A stretch of 5,137 nucleotides of DNA. Source: Rhizobium sp. Q54 (GTDB lineage: Bacteria; Bacteroidota; Bacteroidia; Flavobacteriales; Flavobacteriaceae). The notes under the pieces are model-generated. The model saw nothing but the letters and a program-made list of their open reading frames with translations, did no database searches and was not told the origin of the DNA. The DNA is taken from assembly GCA_943324395.2 (NCBI GenBank), contig CALPLL020000139.1, positions 1 through 5,137 of the forward strand. The letters run 5' to 3'. The position numbers were made by a program, and so were the translations under genes. This document shows, one piece after another, positions 1-5,137 of this stretch; the stretch's first letter is position 1; each line of letters starts with the position of its first letter.

Positions 1-80
1 AAGTAGTAGCGACTGAAGAAGTAGCAGTACCTAAAGTAAAAAAAGCTCCAAAAGCTAAAAAAGAAGACACAAAAGAATAA
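1..80 (+). CDS. rplU: Large ribosomal subunit protein L21 (bL21), C-terminal tail only
   Basis: Only the last 25 codons are visible, read from base 3 and ending in TAA at 78-80; the gene is cut by the left edge. The peptide begins VVATEEVAVPKVKK and ends in KKEDTKE. It is a low-complexity, Lys/Ala/Glu-rich tail with no fold of its own. The identification rests mainly on context: rpmA follows 23 bases later on the same strand, and rplU-rpmA is one of the most conserved bacterial gene pairs. Flavobacterial L21 proteins commonly carry a charged tail like this after the conserved core. L21 binds 23S rRNA in the 50S subunit. The core domain cannot be checked here, so another upstream gene with a basic tail is possible but unlikely. 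Confidence 0.8.
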   Translation, partial: VVATEEVAVPKVKKAPKAKKEDTKE

Positions 81-103
81 TAACACTATAAAACTTATAC
101 GTC

Positions 104-364
104 ATGGCTCACAAGAAAGGTGTCGGTAGTTCGAAGAATGGTAGAGAATCAGAATCAAAACGTTTAGGCGTTAAGATTTTTGGTGGACAAGCTGCTATTG
201 CTGGTAACATCATCGTAAGACAAAGAGGTTCTAAACACAATCCAGGTGAAAATGTTTACATGGGTAAAGATCACACGCTACATGCAAAAGTGGATGGTCT
301 TGTTAAGTTCCAGAAAAAAGGTGAAAATAAATCATACGTTTCTATTCTTCCATTCGAAGCATAA
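104..364 (+). CDS. rpmA: Large ribosomal subunit protein L27 (bL27)
   Basis: This is a complete 86-residue protein, the usual length for bacterial L27. The N-terminus [20 protein letters not shown] is the family signature, followed by LGVKIFGGQ (22-30), the [10 protein letters not shown] segment and a [15 protein letters not shown] segment. L27 sits in the 50S subunit, and its flexible N-terminus reaches the peptidyl-transferase centre and contacts the P-site tRNA. The protein begins directly at MAHKK, so it lacks the cleavable N-terminal extension that Prp protease removes in Firmicutes. The ATG is fixed by this conserved start. No Shine-Dalgarno sequence precedes it, as is usual in Bacteroidota. 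It is probably co-transcribed with rplU (23-base gap), and a strong terminator follows about 25 bases after the stop codon. Confidence 0.98.
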   Translation: MAHKKGVGSSKNGRESESKRLGVKIFGGQAAIAGNIIVRQRGSKHNPGENVYMGKDHTLHAKVDGLVKFQKKGENKSYVSILPFEA

Positions 365-387
365 AAACTTGATTTTCCTAAAATAAT

Positions 388-418
388 AAAAGCCCATTTC
401 TTTAGAAATGGGTTTTTT
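388..418 (+). terminator. Rho-independent terminator of rplU-rpmA
   Basis: An 8-bp perfect stem (CCCATTTC at 393-400, GAAATGGG at 405-412) encloses the loop TTTA. A run of six T at 413-418 follows directly. Four A at 388-391 can extend the stem against the T-run across a G-T wobble. The T-tract lies on the + strand side, which suits transcripts leaving rpmA. The opposite strand has only four T after the stem, so any effect on frr transcripts should be weaker. Confidence 0.9.
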
Positions 419-422
419 ATAT

Positions 423-448
423 AAAAAAATCCGCATTTAGCGGATTTT
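423..448 (-). terminator. Rho-independent terminator of pyrH-frr
   Basis: A second hairpin has a 9-bp stem (426-434 with 440-448, core CCGC/GCGG) and the 5-base loop ATTTA. Read on the - strand, the stem runs into seven consecutive T (complement of A at 423-429). It starts 14 bases after the frr stop codon. On the + strand it has fewer trailing T, so it mainly serves frr, with possible backup for rpmA readthrough. Confidence 0.88.
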
Positions 449-462
449 AATTTTTATTGAAA

Positions 463-1026
463 TTAGACTTTCATAATTTCAGCTTCTTTTTCAGCTAAAA
501 GTTCGTCTATTTTTTTAATGAAACTGTTCGTTAAATTTTGAACTTCGTCCTCAGCACTTTTGCAAACGTCTTCTGAAGTCCCTTCCTTTTCTAATTTTTT
601 AATTTCATTATTAGAATCTTTACGAACATTTCGAACACCAATTTTAGCATCTTCCGCTTCCGCTTTTGCCTGTTTTGCTAATTCTCGTCTTCGTTCTTCA
701 GTTAATGGAGGTACACTAATGATAATTACATCTCCATTATTCATTGGATTAAATCCAATATTTGCTATCATAATTGCTTTTTCAATTGCTTGCAACATGT
801 TTTTTTCAAAAGGTTGAAGCGTAATAGTTCTAGCATCGGGAACACTAATTTTTGAAACTTGTGAAAGTGGAGTTGCCGCTCCATAATAATCTACAAAAAC
901 ACTTCCCAACATGGCTGGAGAAGCTTTTCCAGCACGAATATTTAAAAATTCTTTTTCTAAATGCGCAATAGAACCTTGCATAGATTCTTCAGTACTTTCT
1001 AAAATAAATTCAATTTCTTCGGTCAT
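463..1026 (-). CDS. frr: Ribosome recycling factor
   Basis: RRF works with EF-G to split the post-termination 70S ribosome and release mRNA and tRNA; it is cytosolic and normally essential. The 187-residue length matches the family (about 185). Visible signatures are IRAGKASP (30-37), DYYGAATPL (46-54), SVPDARTITLQPF (61-73), VPPLTEERRREL (105-116) and VRNVRKD (131-137). The last lies in the long helical bundle (domain I, roughly 1-30 and 106-187) and carries the conserved arginines that contact 23S rRNA. Residues about 31-105 form the beta domain II. The ATG at the 1026 end gives the expected N-terminus. The gene follows pyrH by 36 bases on the same strand, the classic pyrH-frr pair, with no internal terminator seen, so the two are probably one transcript. 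Confidence 0.98.
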   Translation of the reverse strand: MTEEIEFILESTEESMQGSIAHLEKEFLNIRAGKASPAMLGSVFVDYYGAATPLSQVSKISVPDARTITLQPFEKNMLQAIEKAIMIANIGFNPMNNGDVIIISVPPLTEERRRELAKQAKAEAEDAKIGVRNVRKDSNNEIKKLEKEGTSEDVCKSAEDEVQNLTNSFIKKIDELLAEKEAEIMKV

Positions 1027-1062
1027 TTTTATCTAACTTATTGTTGCCTTTCAGCAATATAC

Positions 1063-1770
1063 TTATACGTTTACTATTGTTCCAATGTTTTTGCCTTCGC
1101 AAATTTTTAGTAAATTACCTTCCTTGTTCATATCAAAAACTACAATTGGTAATTTGTTTTCTTGACTTAATGTAAATGCCGTTGAGTCCATTACATTTAG
1201 CCCTTTTTTGATTACATCATCAAATGAAATAGAATCAAATTTTGTTGCATTTGTATCTTTTTCAGGATCTGCAGTGTAAATTCCATCTACACGAGTTCCT
1301 TTCAAAATAACATCTGCATGAATTTCTACACCTCTCAAAACTGCTGCGGTATCTGTTGTAAAATAGGGATTTCCAGTTCCCGCCCCAAAAATTACAATTC
1401 TGCCTTTTTCAAGATGACGAACCGCTCTTCTTTTTATATAAGGCTCTGCAATTGCTTCAATTTTTAAAGCAGTTTGCAATCTAGTTAACATTCCTTTTTC
1501 TTCCAAAGCTCCTTGTAAAGCCATTCCGTTGATAACTGTAGCAAGCATTCCCATATAGTCGCCTTGAACGCGATCCATTCCATTACTTGCACCAGCAACT
1601 CCTCTAAATATGTTTCCGCCGCCAATTACTATTGCAATTTGCACTCCTTGAGCGTGAATTTTTTCGATTTCTTCGGCGTACTCTGCCAATCTCGCCGGAT
1701 CAATTCCATATTGTCGGTCACCCATTAGCGCTTCGCCACTTAATTTCAGAAGAATTCTTTTGTATTTCAT
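1063..1770 (-). CDS. pyrH: UMP kinase (uridylate kinase)
   Basis: This enzyme phosphorylates UMP to UDP using ATP, the committed step from de novo pyrimidine synthesis to UTP and CTP. It belongs to the amino-acid-kinase fold family, is cytosolic, and in known bacteria forms hexamers regulated by UTP and GTP. The 235 residues match the family length. Visible motifs are KLSGEAL (9-15, phosphate-binding N-terminus), [10 protein letters not shown] (48-57), [13 protein letters not shown] (70-82, UMP-binding region), [15 protein letters not shown] (129-143), [13 protein letters not shown] (157-169, ATP/base region) and VMDSTAF (193-199). The start [14 protein letters not shown] aligns with other bacterial PyrH starts. 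A promoter candidate lies just upstream. In many bacteria pyrH follows rpsB-tsf, but here its upstream neighbour is a divergent gene, so pyrH seems to head its own operon with frr. Confidence 0.98.
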   Translation of the reverse strand: MKYKRILLKLSGEALMGDRQYGIDPARLAEYAEEIEKIHAQGVQIAIVIGGGNIFRGVAGASNGMDRVQGDYMGMLATVINGMALQGALEEKGMLTRLQTALKIEAIAEPYIKRRAVRHLEKGRIVIFGAGTGNPYFTTDTAAVLRGVEIHADVILKGTRVDGIYTADPEKDTNATKFDSISFDDVIKKGLNVMDSTAFTLSQENKLPIVVFDMNKEGNLLKICEGKNIGTIVNV

Positions 1771-1791
1771 AATTTATTGAGTTGTGTTATG

Positions 1792-1821
1792 CAAATATAG
1801 ACATATTCTTTTTTTATTAAA
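1792..1821 (-). promoter_or_regulatory. Candidate Bacteroidota-type promoter for pyrH-frr
   Basis: On the - strand, TATATTTG (complement of 1792-1799) matches the Bacteroidota -7 consensus TAnnTTTG exactly. A TTTA (complement of 1818-1821) lies 18 bases upstream and matches three of four bases of the -33 TTTG box. Transcription would start near 1785-1787, giving a leader of about 15 bases before the pyrH ATG. The short leader is consistent with the lack of a Shine-Dalgarno sequence. Such motifs can arise by chance in AT-rich DNA, so this is a prediction from consensus and position only. Confidence 0.5.
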
Positions 1822-1916
1822 TAGTGTTGGCAATTTTTTTGAACTTTCAAGTTTTCTCAATAGGTGACAAATTATCTGTATTTAATATTTATCATAATTA
1901 AAATAGGGTTATTTCA

Positions 1917-1924
1917 TAAATTTG
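1917..1924 (+). promoter_or_regulatory. Possible -7 element for the thioredoxin-like gene
   Basis: TAAATTTG matches TAnnTTTG and ends 13 bases before the ATG at 1938. Transcription from it would leave a leader of only about 6-9 bases. No TTTG-like -33 box is seen at a normal spacing, so it is weaker than the pyrH candidate. No other clear element was found on this strand in the 167-base divergent gap. Confidence 0.3.
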
Positions 1925-1937
1925 TAAAAACATTTCG

Positions 1938-2534
1938 ATGAAAGAGATATTTAAATCCGCTTTAAACAATAGTTATTCTTATCAAGATTATAGAAAAATT
2001 ATAACCGATTTATTACAAGAAGGGAAAACTACGGGCACAATTCAATCTGAAGCGCTAGTTAATTATAGTCGGTTAAACGAAACGAGAATGCATCGTTTAG
2101 ATAAAACTATCGTAATTGATTTAGTAATAATTTCGAAATTAAAATTAATTCAATCTCAATACATTTGGCTAGTTATTGCTGAAGGGTGGTGCGGAGATGC
2201 GGCTCAAATACTTCCAATATTAAATAAAATGAGTGAAGTTTCAGACAATATCGATTTAAAAGTTGTTTTTCGTGACGATAATGAAGCGTTGATGAATTTA
2301 TTTCTTACCAATGGAAATAAATCAATTCCAAAGTTGATTATTTTAGATAAAAACTCTTTGGATGTAATTGCTGATTGGGGCCCGAGACCAATAGGGGCAG
2401 TGGAAATAATTGAGAATTACAAAGAGAAATTTGGAATAATTGACGATACTATTAAATCTGAATTGCAAATGTGGTATTTGCACGACAAAGGACTTTCTAC
2501 ACAGAAAGAAATTACGGAATTAATGTTCTTGTAA
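1938..2534 (+). CDS. Thioredoxin-fold family protein with single-cysteine WCGDA site
   Basis: The 198-residue protein resembles the Thioredoxin_9-type family (PF14595 by recollection, not searched) that is frequent in Bacteroidota. About 70 helical residues precede the fold. A beta strand (YIWLVIAEG, 75-83) leads into W84-C85-G86-D87-A88, the position of the thioredoxin CxxC. SIPKLIIL (129-136) supplies the cis-proline (P131) that normally faces the active cysteine, then a strand and a tail ending LHDKGLSTQKEITELMFL. The second cysteine is replaced by alanine, and C85 is the only cysteine in the whole protein. It therefore cannot act as a classical dithiol oxidoreductase; a monothiol or non-redox role is possible, but the function is unknown. 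There is no signal peptide or membrane segment, so it is probably cytosolic. It is divergent from pyrH and overlaps the 3' end of truB by 15 bases. Confidence 0.9.
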   Translation: MKEIFKSALNNSYSYQDYRKIITDLLQEGKTTGTIQSEALVNYSRLNETRMHRLDKTIVIDLVIISKLKLIQSQYIWLVIAEGWCGDAAQILPILNKMSEVSDNIDLKVVFRDDNEALMNLFLTNGNKSIPKLIILDKNSLDVIADWGPRPIGAVEIIENYKEKFGIIDDTIKSELQMWYLHDKGLSTQKEITELMFL

Positions 2535-3215
2535 ATTTGCCTCAAATTGATTAACTTCAATAGCACTTTCAACATGATAATCCCCAATTTTGGTTCTTCT
2601 TAATGTAATTAAATGTGCGCCAGAATTTAATGCTTTTCCAAAGTCGAAAGCCAGCGAACGAATGTAAGTCCCTTTACTACAAACCACTCTAAAATCTATT
2701 TCTGGCAAGGCGATTCTTGTAATCTCAAATTCATTAATTGTAGTTTTTCGCGATTCAATTTTAACATCTTCACCAGCTCTAGCGTGCTCATAAAGTCGAA
2801 CGCCATCTTTTTTAATTGCAGAATAAATAGGTGGTTTTTGATCTATTTCTCCTAAAAATTGTTTTACAGTTTCAAGTATTAACTTATCATCAATATGAGA
2901 AATAGGAAAGTTCTCGTTAATTTCTGTTTCTAAATCGTAGGACGGGGTGGTTGCACCAATATAGAATGTACCAGTATATTCTTTGGCTTGACCTTGCAAT
3001 TCTGAAATTATCTTAGTAAATTTTCCTGTACAAATAAGCAAAAGCCCCGATGCTAATGGATCTAAAGTTCCTGCGTGACCAATTTTGAATTTTTTTGGGA
3101 GACCAACTTTATTAATTAAGGCATATTTAATTTTGTTGACCGCTTGAAATGAAGTCCAATTTAATGGTTTGTCAATCAATAAAACTTGCCCATTTTGATA
3201 GTTTTCAGAAGTCAT
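2520..3215 (-). CDS. truB: tRNA pseudouridine-55 synthase TruB, short form
   Basis: TruB isomerises U55 to pseudouridine in the T-loop of nearly all tRNAs and also acts as a tRNA folding chaperone. The catalytic motif is GHAGTLDPLASG (46-57) with nucleophile D52. Also visible are VLLIDKPLNWTS (11-22), AKEYTG with the active-site tyrosine Y80, QKPPIYSAIK (126-135), CSKGTYIRSLAFDFG (179-193) and LRRTKIG (205-211). The length of 231 residues is well below the roughly 300 of E. coli TruB; the missing part is the C-terminal PUA-like RNA-binding domain. The protein ends cleanly after the catalytic core, so this is a short form and not a truncation by mutation. Its ATG overlaps the uppP stop (TAATG), which suggests translational coupling. 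The stop lies inside the 3' end of the convergent thioredoxin-like gene. Confidence 0.97.
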   Translation of the reverse strand: MTSENYQNGQVLLIDKPLNWTSFQAVNKIKYALINKVGLPKKFKIGHAGTLDPLASGLLLICTGKFTKIISELQGQAKEYTGTFYIGATTPSYDLETEINENFPISHIDDKLILETVKQFLGEIDQKPPIYSAIKKDGVRLYEHARAGEDVKIESRKTTINEFEITRIALPEIDFRVVCSKGTYIRSLAFDFGKALNSGAHLITLRRTKIGDYHVESAIEVNQFEANLQEH

Positions 3216-4000
3216 TAAATAATAGTCAAGGAATGAACAAAAAAGTGGAAAATCAATAATGTTATTCCAGCAATTATTCGGTAATAACCAAAAACTTTAA
3301 ACCCATTTTTGCTTATAAACCCTATAAACGTTTTAATTGCTATTAAAGCCACAATGAACGCAACAATATTACCAATTATAAGAAAATTAATTTGGTCGTG
3401 TGTCAACACAAATCCGTCTTTATAATAGTCGTAGCATTTTTTTATAGTTGCTCCAAACATGGTTGGAACTGCTAAAAAAAAGGAAAATTCTGCTGCTGCC
3501 GAACGGGATAATTTTTGTGACATCCCACCAACAATACTGGCACCGCTTCTTGAAACCCCAGGAATCATTGCGATACATTGAAACAATCCGATTTTAAATG
3601 CGGTTGGATAAGTGATTTCTGTTTCGTTTGAATTCCCAAACCAATCGTCTACTTTCAATAATAATATTCCGCCAATTAAAAGGGAAACAGCAACGGTTAC
3701 TGGATTTTCTAATAAAGCATCAATTTTTTTTGCAAATAATAATCCCAAAATAACTGCTGGAATAAAACCAACCAATATTTTAAAATAGAATTCAAATGTT
3801 TGAAAAAAGCGTTTGAAATACAAAACAATAACCGAAAGAATGGCTCCCAATTGAATTACGATGGTAAAAAGCTTGGTAAATTCGTCATGTTCAATACCGA
3901 AAAAACTACTAGCAAGAATCATATGACCGGTTGAAGAAACAGGAAGAAATTCTGTAATTCCTTCGATAATTGCCAATATAAATGCTTGAATTGTAGTCAT
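3215..4000 (-). CDS. uppP: Undecaprenyl-diphosphate phosphatase (UppP/BacA family)
   Basis: This integral inner-membrane enzyme removes one phosphate from undecaprenyl diphosphate, regenerating the lipid carrier for peptidoglycan and other cell-surface glycans. The family is linked to bacitracin tolerance. The 261-residue length is typical. Motif 1 is [14 protein letters not shown] (13-26), giving E13, E17, S23 and H26 at the positions of E. coli E17, E21, S27 and H30. Motif 2 is [10 protein letters not shown] (147-156), with R151 matching the essential arginine (E. coli R174). Hydrophobic segments fill most of the rest (about 50-61, 75-90, 101-116, 171-186, 204-228, 237-256). The ATG directly abuts the stop of the DUF3098 gene (TAAATG), and the stop overlaps the truB start by one base, so all three are almost certainly one transcript. 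Confidence 0.97.
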   Translation of the reverse strand: MTTIQAFILAIIEGITEFLPVSSTGHMILASSFFGIEHDEFTKLFTIVIQLGAILSVIVLYFKRFFQTFEFYFKILVGFIPAVILGLLFAKKIDALLENPVTVAVSLLIGGILLLKVDDWFGNSNETEITYPTAFKIGLFQCIAMIPGVSRSGASIVGGMSQKLSRSAAAEFSFFLAVPTMFGATIKKCYDYYKDGFVLTHDQINFLIIGNIVAFIVALIAIKTFIGFISKNGFKVFGYYRIIAGITLLIFHFFVHSLTII

Positions 4001-4243
4001 TTATTTTTTCTTAGGATTTTTGAAAATAGAGTAAATTGTAATTCCAAAACCGATTAAAACCACAGTTGGCGCCAATCGAATTCTTCGGAAGCTAAACACG
4101 GCTTCGTTGAAAACTTTAGGATCATCACTTCCTCCACCCGACATCAAAATAAATCCTAATGCGATTACTCCAATTCCGATTAAAAGGATTTTGTAATTTA
4201 TATTTTCAAATAGAAATTCTGGTTTTTGATCGTTGTTTTTCAT
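4001..4243 (-). CDS. Small two-helix membrane protein, DUF3098 family
   Basis: The 80-residue protein has a polar N-terminus (MKNNDQKPEF), a first hydrophobic helix (about 18-35, INYKILLIGIGVIALGFILM), a glycine-rich SGGGSDDP turn (35-42), a FSFRRIRLAPTVVLIGFG segment (50-67) and a second helix (about 58-74), ending in a basic NPKKK tail. By the positive-inside rule both ends should be cytoplasmic, with the GGGSDDP-to-FSFRR loop outside. I assign it to DUF3098 from recollection of this pattern in Bacteroidota. The function is unknown. It sits 69 bases downstream of ftsX, and its stop codon touches the uppP start. This placement suggests, as inference only, a role near division or lipid-carrier recycling. 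It has no cysteine or obvious catalytic residues, so a structural or partner role is more likely than an enzyme. Confidence 0.85.
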   Translation of the reverse strand: MKNNDQKPEFLFENINYKILLIGIGVIALGFILMSGGGSDDPKVFNEAVFSFRRIRLAPTVVLIGFGITIYSIFKNPKKK

Positions 4244-4265
4244 ATGTTATTTATTTACAATGTTG

Positions 4266-4314
4266 AATGGTTTTATTTTGATTAAACAAATAACCAAATC
4301 AACGAATAACCATT
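4266..4314. repeat. Short direct and inverted repeats between ftsX and the DUF3098 gene
   Basis: AATAACCA occurs at 4289-4296 and again at 4305-4312 (16 bases apart). AATGGTT at 4266-4272 can pair with AACCATT at 4308-4314, which includes part of the ftsX stop codon, or through its TGGTT with the nearer AACCA at 4292-4296. So two alternative weak hairpins are possible in the ftsX to DUF3098 mRNA. No T-run follows on the - strand, so this is not a standard terminator. The gap is AT-rich, so chance is a fair explanation. Confidence 0.3.
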
Positions 4315-5137
4315 AATATAAGTCGTCTGTTCTTAAATTTAAAAATCGTTGGGTAGCAAAATAAGTACTTAACCAAGTGATTATAATTCCAACACCAACA
4401 ACGCCTATCAAAACTAATGTGATTAGGAATTTTTCATCTAATATTCCTAAATTCGGATAGCTAGAATCTAAATATAATAAGGTAACAATTAAAGAAACTA
4501 CTGCCAAAGCAGAACCAATTAATCCTAATTTTATACTTTTCCAGATGAATGGTTTTCTGATAAATGCCTTTGTAGCTCCTACCATTTGCATGGTTTTAAT
4601 GATAAATCGATTGGAATGAATCGACAATCTCATCGAGCTGTTAATTAATAATACAGCTACTAATGTTAGAAATCCGCTGATTATTAATATCCAAAAACTA
4701 ACTTTTTTAATGTTGTCGTTTACCAAGTTCACCAATTGTTTATCATAAACAATATCTGAAATCATTGGGTTTTCTCTAAGTTTATTTTCAATTTTTCGAA
4801 TATTACTGGAATCAATATAATCGGCTTTCAGGTGAATGTCGAAAGAATTTTGCAATGGATTTGCGCCTAAAAAAGTCATAAAATCTTCGCCAATTATTTC
4901 GGTGTGCACTTTTGCCGCATCTTCTTTTGATACAAAAACGCTAGATTTTACATATTTTGCATTTTTTAATTCAGCAGCGAAATTTTTCAAAATGGTATCG
5001 TGAGCTTCCTCTTTAAAGAAAACAGTCATTGCTATTTGCTCCTTAAAATCATCTGATAATTTCTTGGAATTCAGAACAAATAACCCTAAAATACCAACTA
5101 AAAACAATACTAAAAATACACTCAGTACTACTGAAAA
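4313..5137 (-). CDS. ftsX: Cell division protein FtsX, ABC-transporter-like permease, N-terminus cut off
   Basis: FtsX pairs with the ATPase FtsE in the inner membrane and in studied bacteria controls peptidoglycan hydrolases at the division site. The reading frame is open to the window edge: 274 residues are visible, and typical length suggests about 20 are missing. Topology fits the family: TM1 at about 2-22 (begins FSVVLSVFLV), a large outer domain at 23-145, TM2 (147-166), a cytoplasmic segment with the FtsX hallmark IIKTMQMVGATKAFIRKPF (179-197), TM3 (about 204-223) and TM4 (about 237-261), ending RTDDLY. A TTG at 5105-5107 could be read as a start, but the ten codons upstream are in frame and complete TM1, so the true start lies outside. 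ftsE is not in the window. DUF3098, uppP and truB follow on the same strand. Confidence 0.95.
   Translation of the reverse strand, partial: FSVVLSVFLVLFLVGILGLFVLNSKKLSDDFKEQIAMTVFFKEEAHDTILKNFAAELKNAKYVKSSVFVSKEDAAKVHTEIIGEDFMTFLGANPLQNSFDIHLKADYIDSSNIRKIENKLRENPMISDIVYDKQLVNLVNDNIKKVSFWILIISGFLTLVAVLLINSSMRLSIHSNRFIIKTMQMVGATKAFIRKPFIWKSIKLGLIGSALAVVSLIVTLLYLDSSYPNLGILDEKFLITLVLIGVVGVGIIITWLSTYFATQRFLNLRTDDLY

Larger units (their letters stand above)
1771..1937. other. Divergent intergenic region between pyrH and the thioredoxin-like gene
   Basis: The 167-base AT-rich gap holds the promoter candidates described separately. I saw no small ORF, RNA gene or convincing operator in the remainder. 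A short AACTT-TC-AAGTT inverted repeat at 1842-1853 has a 2-base loop and is probably chance. Confidence 0.6.

Noticed and set aside
560..817. An 85-codon open frame on the + strand
   Set aside because: It lies wholly antisense to the well-supported frr gene and its peptide has no recognisable family character. It is a shadow of frr codon composition.
1043..1056. Small inverted repeat TTGC/GCAA in the gap between pyrH and frr
   Set aside because: The stem is only 4 bp with no T-run; pyrH and frr are expected to be co-transcribed and the structure is too weak to support a call.
1061..1070. ACTTATACGT occurs here and at 93-102 before rpmA
   Set aside because: One copy overlaps the pyrH stop codon and the other lies between rplU and rpmA on the opposite gene orientation. 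The shared context is inconsistent, so it is likely chance.
2493..2508. Hairpin CTTTCT/AGAAAG as a terminator for the truB operon
   Set aside because: The position fits, but the stem is 6 bp, AT-rich, lacks a T-run on the - strand and lies within codons of the opposing gene, so it was not annotated as a terminator.
5105..5107. TTG as the start of ftsX, giving a 264-residue protein
   Set aside because: The ten codons upstream (FSVVLSVFLV) are in frame, without a stop, and complete the first membrane helix. The gene continues past the window edge.
1..5137. A hidden mobile element, CRISPR array, defence system, tRNA or riboswitch
   Set aside because: Coding density is high with recognisable core genes. 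The only gaps over 60 bases (365-462, 1771-1937, 4244-4312) are explained by terminators, promoters or short AT-rich repeats. No long repeats, integrase or transposase motifs, or tRNA-like cloverleaf were seen by eye.

Overview
This window is ordinary core chromosome from a member of the Bacteroidota, most probably a Flavobacterium or close Flavobacteriaceae relative. The DNA is AT-rich. No Shine-Dalgarno sequence stands in front of the starts checked. Promoter-like boxes of the Bacteroidota type (TAnnTTTG) are present. The gene set includes ftsX, a DUF3098 gene, uppP, a short truB, and an L21 protein with a Lys/Ala-rich tail. The genus is inferred from protein character and was not checked by search.

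Layout: (1) Positions 1-364 on the + strand hold the end of rplU (ribosomal protein L21) followed by rpmA (L27). (2) Positions 365-462 are a convergent intergenic stretch with two back-to-back hairpin terminators, one suited to each strand. (3) Positions 463-1770 on the - strand hold pyrH followed by frr (UMP kinase, ribosome recycling factor). (4) Positions 1771-1937 are a divergent intergenic stretch with a good promoter candidate for pyrH and a weaker one for the gene on the other side. (5) Positions 1938-2534 on the + strand encode a thioredoxin-fold protein whose active site is WCGDA, so it has only one cysteine. Its 3' end overlaps that of truB by 15 bases. (6) Positions 2520-5137 on the - strand form a compact cluster read ftsX (cut by the window edge), DUF3098 membrane protein, uppP, truB. 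The last three genes abut or overlap at stop/start junctions (TAAATG and TAATG).

Functionally, the left part is translation (L21, L27, recycling factor) plus pyrimidine nucleotide synthesis (UMP kinase). The right part is envelope growth and division (FtsX; recycling of the undecaprenyl lipid carrier by UppP) joined to tRNA modification (TruB). The two poorly characterised genes are the monothiol thioredoxin-like protein and the DUF3098 protein. I found no mobile element, CRISPR array, RNA gene, phage gene, defence system or novel multi-gene system. The findings are modest and scored accordingly.
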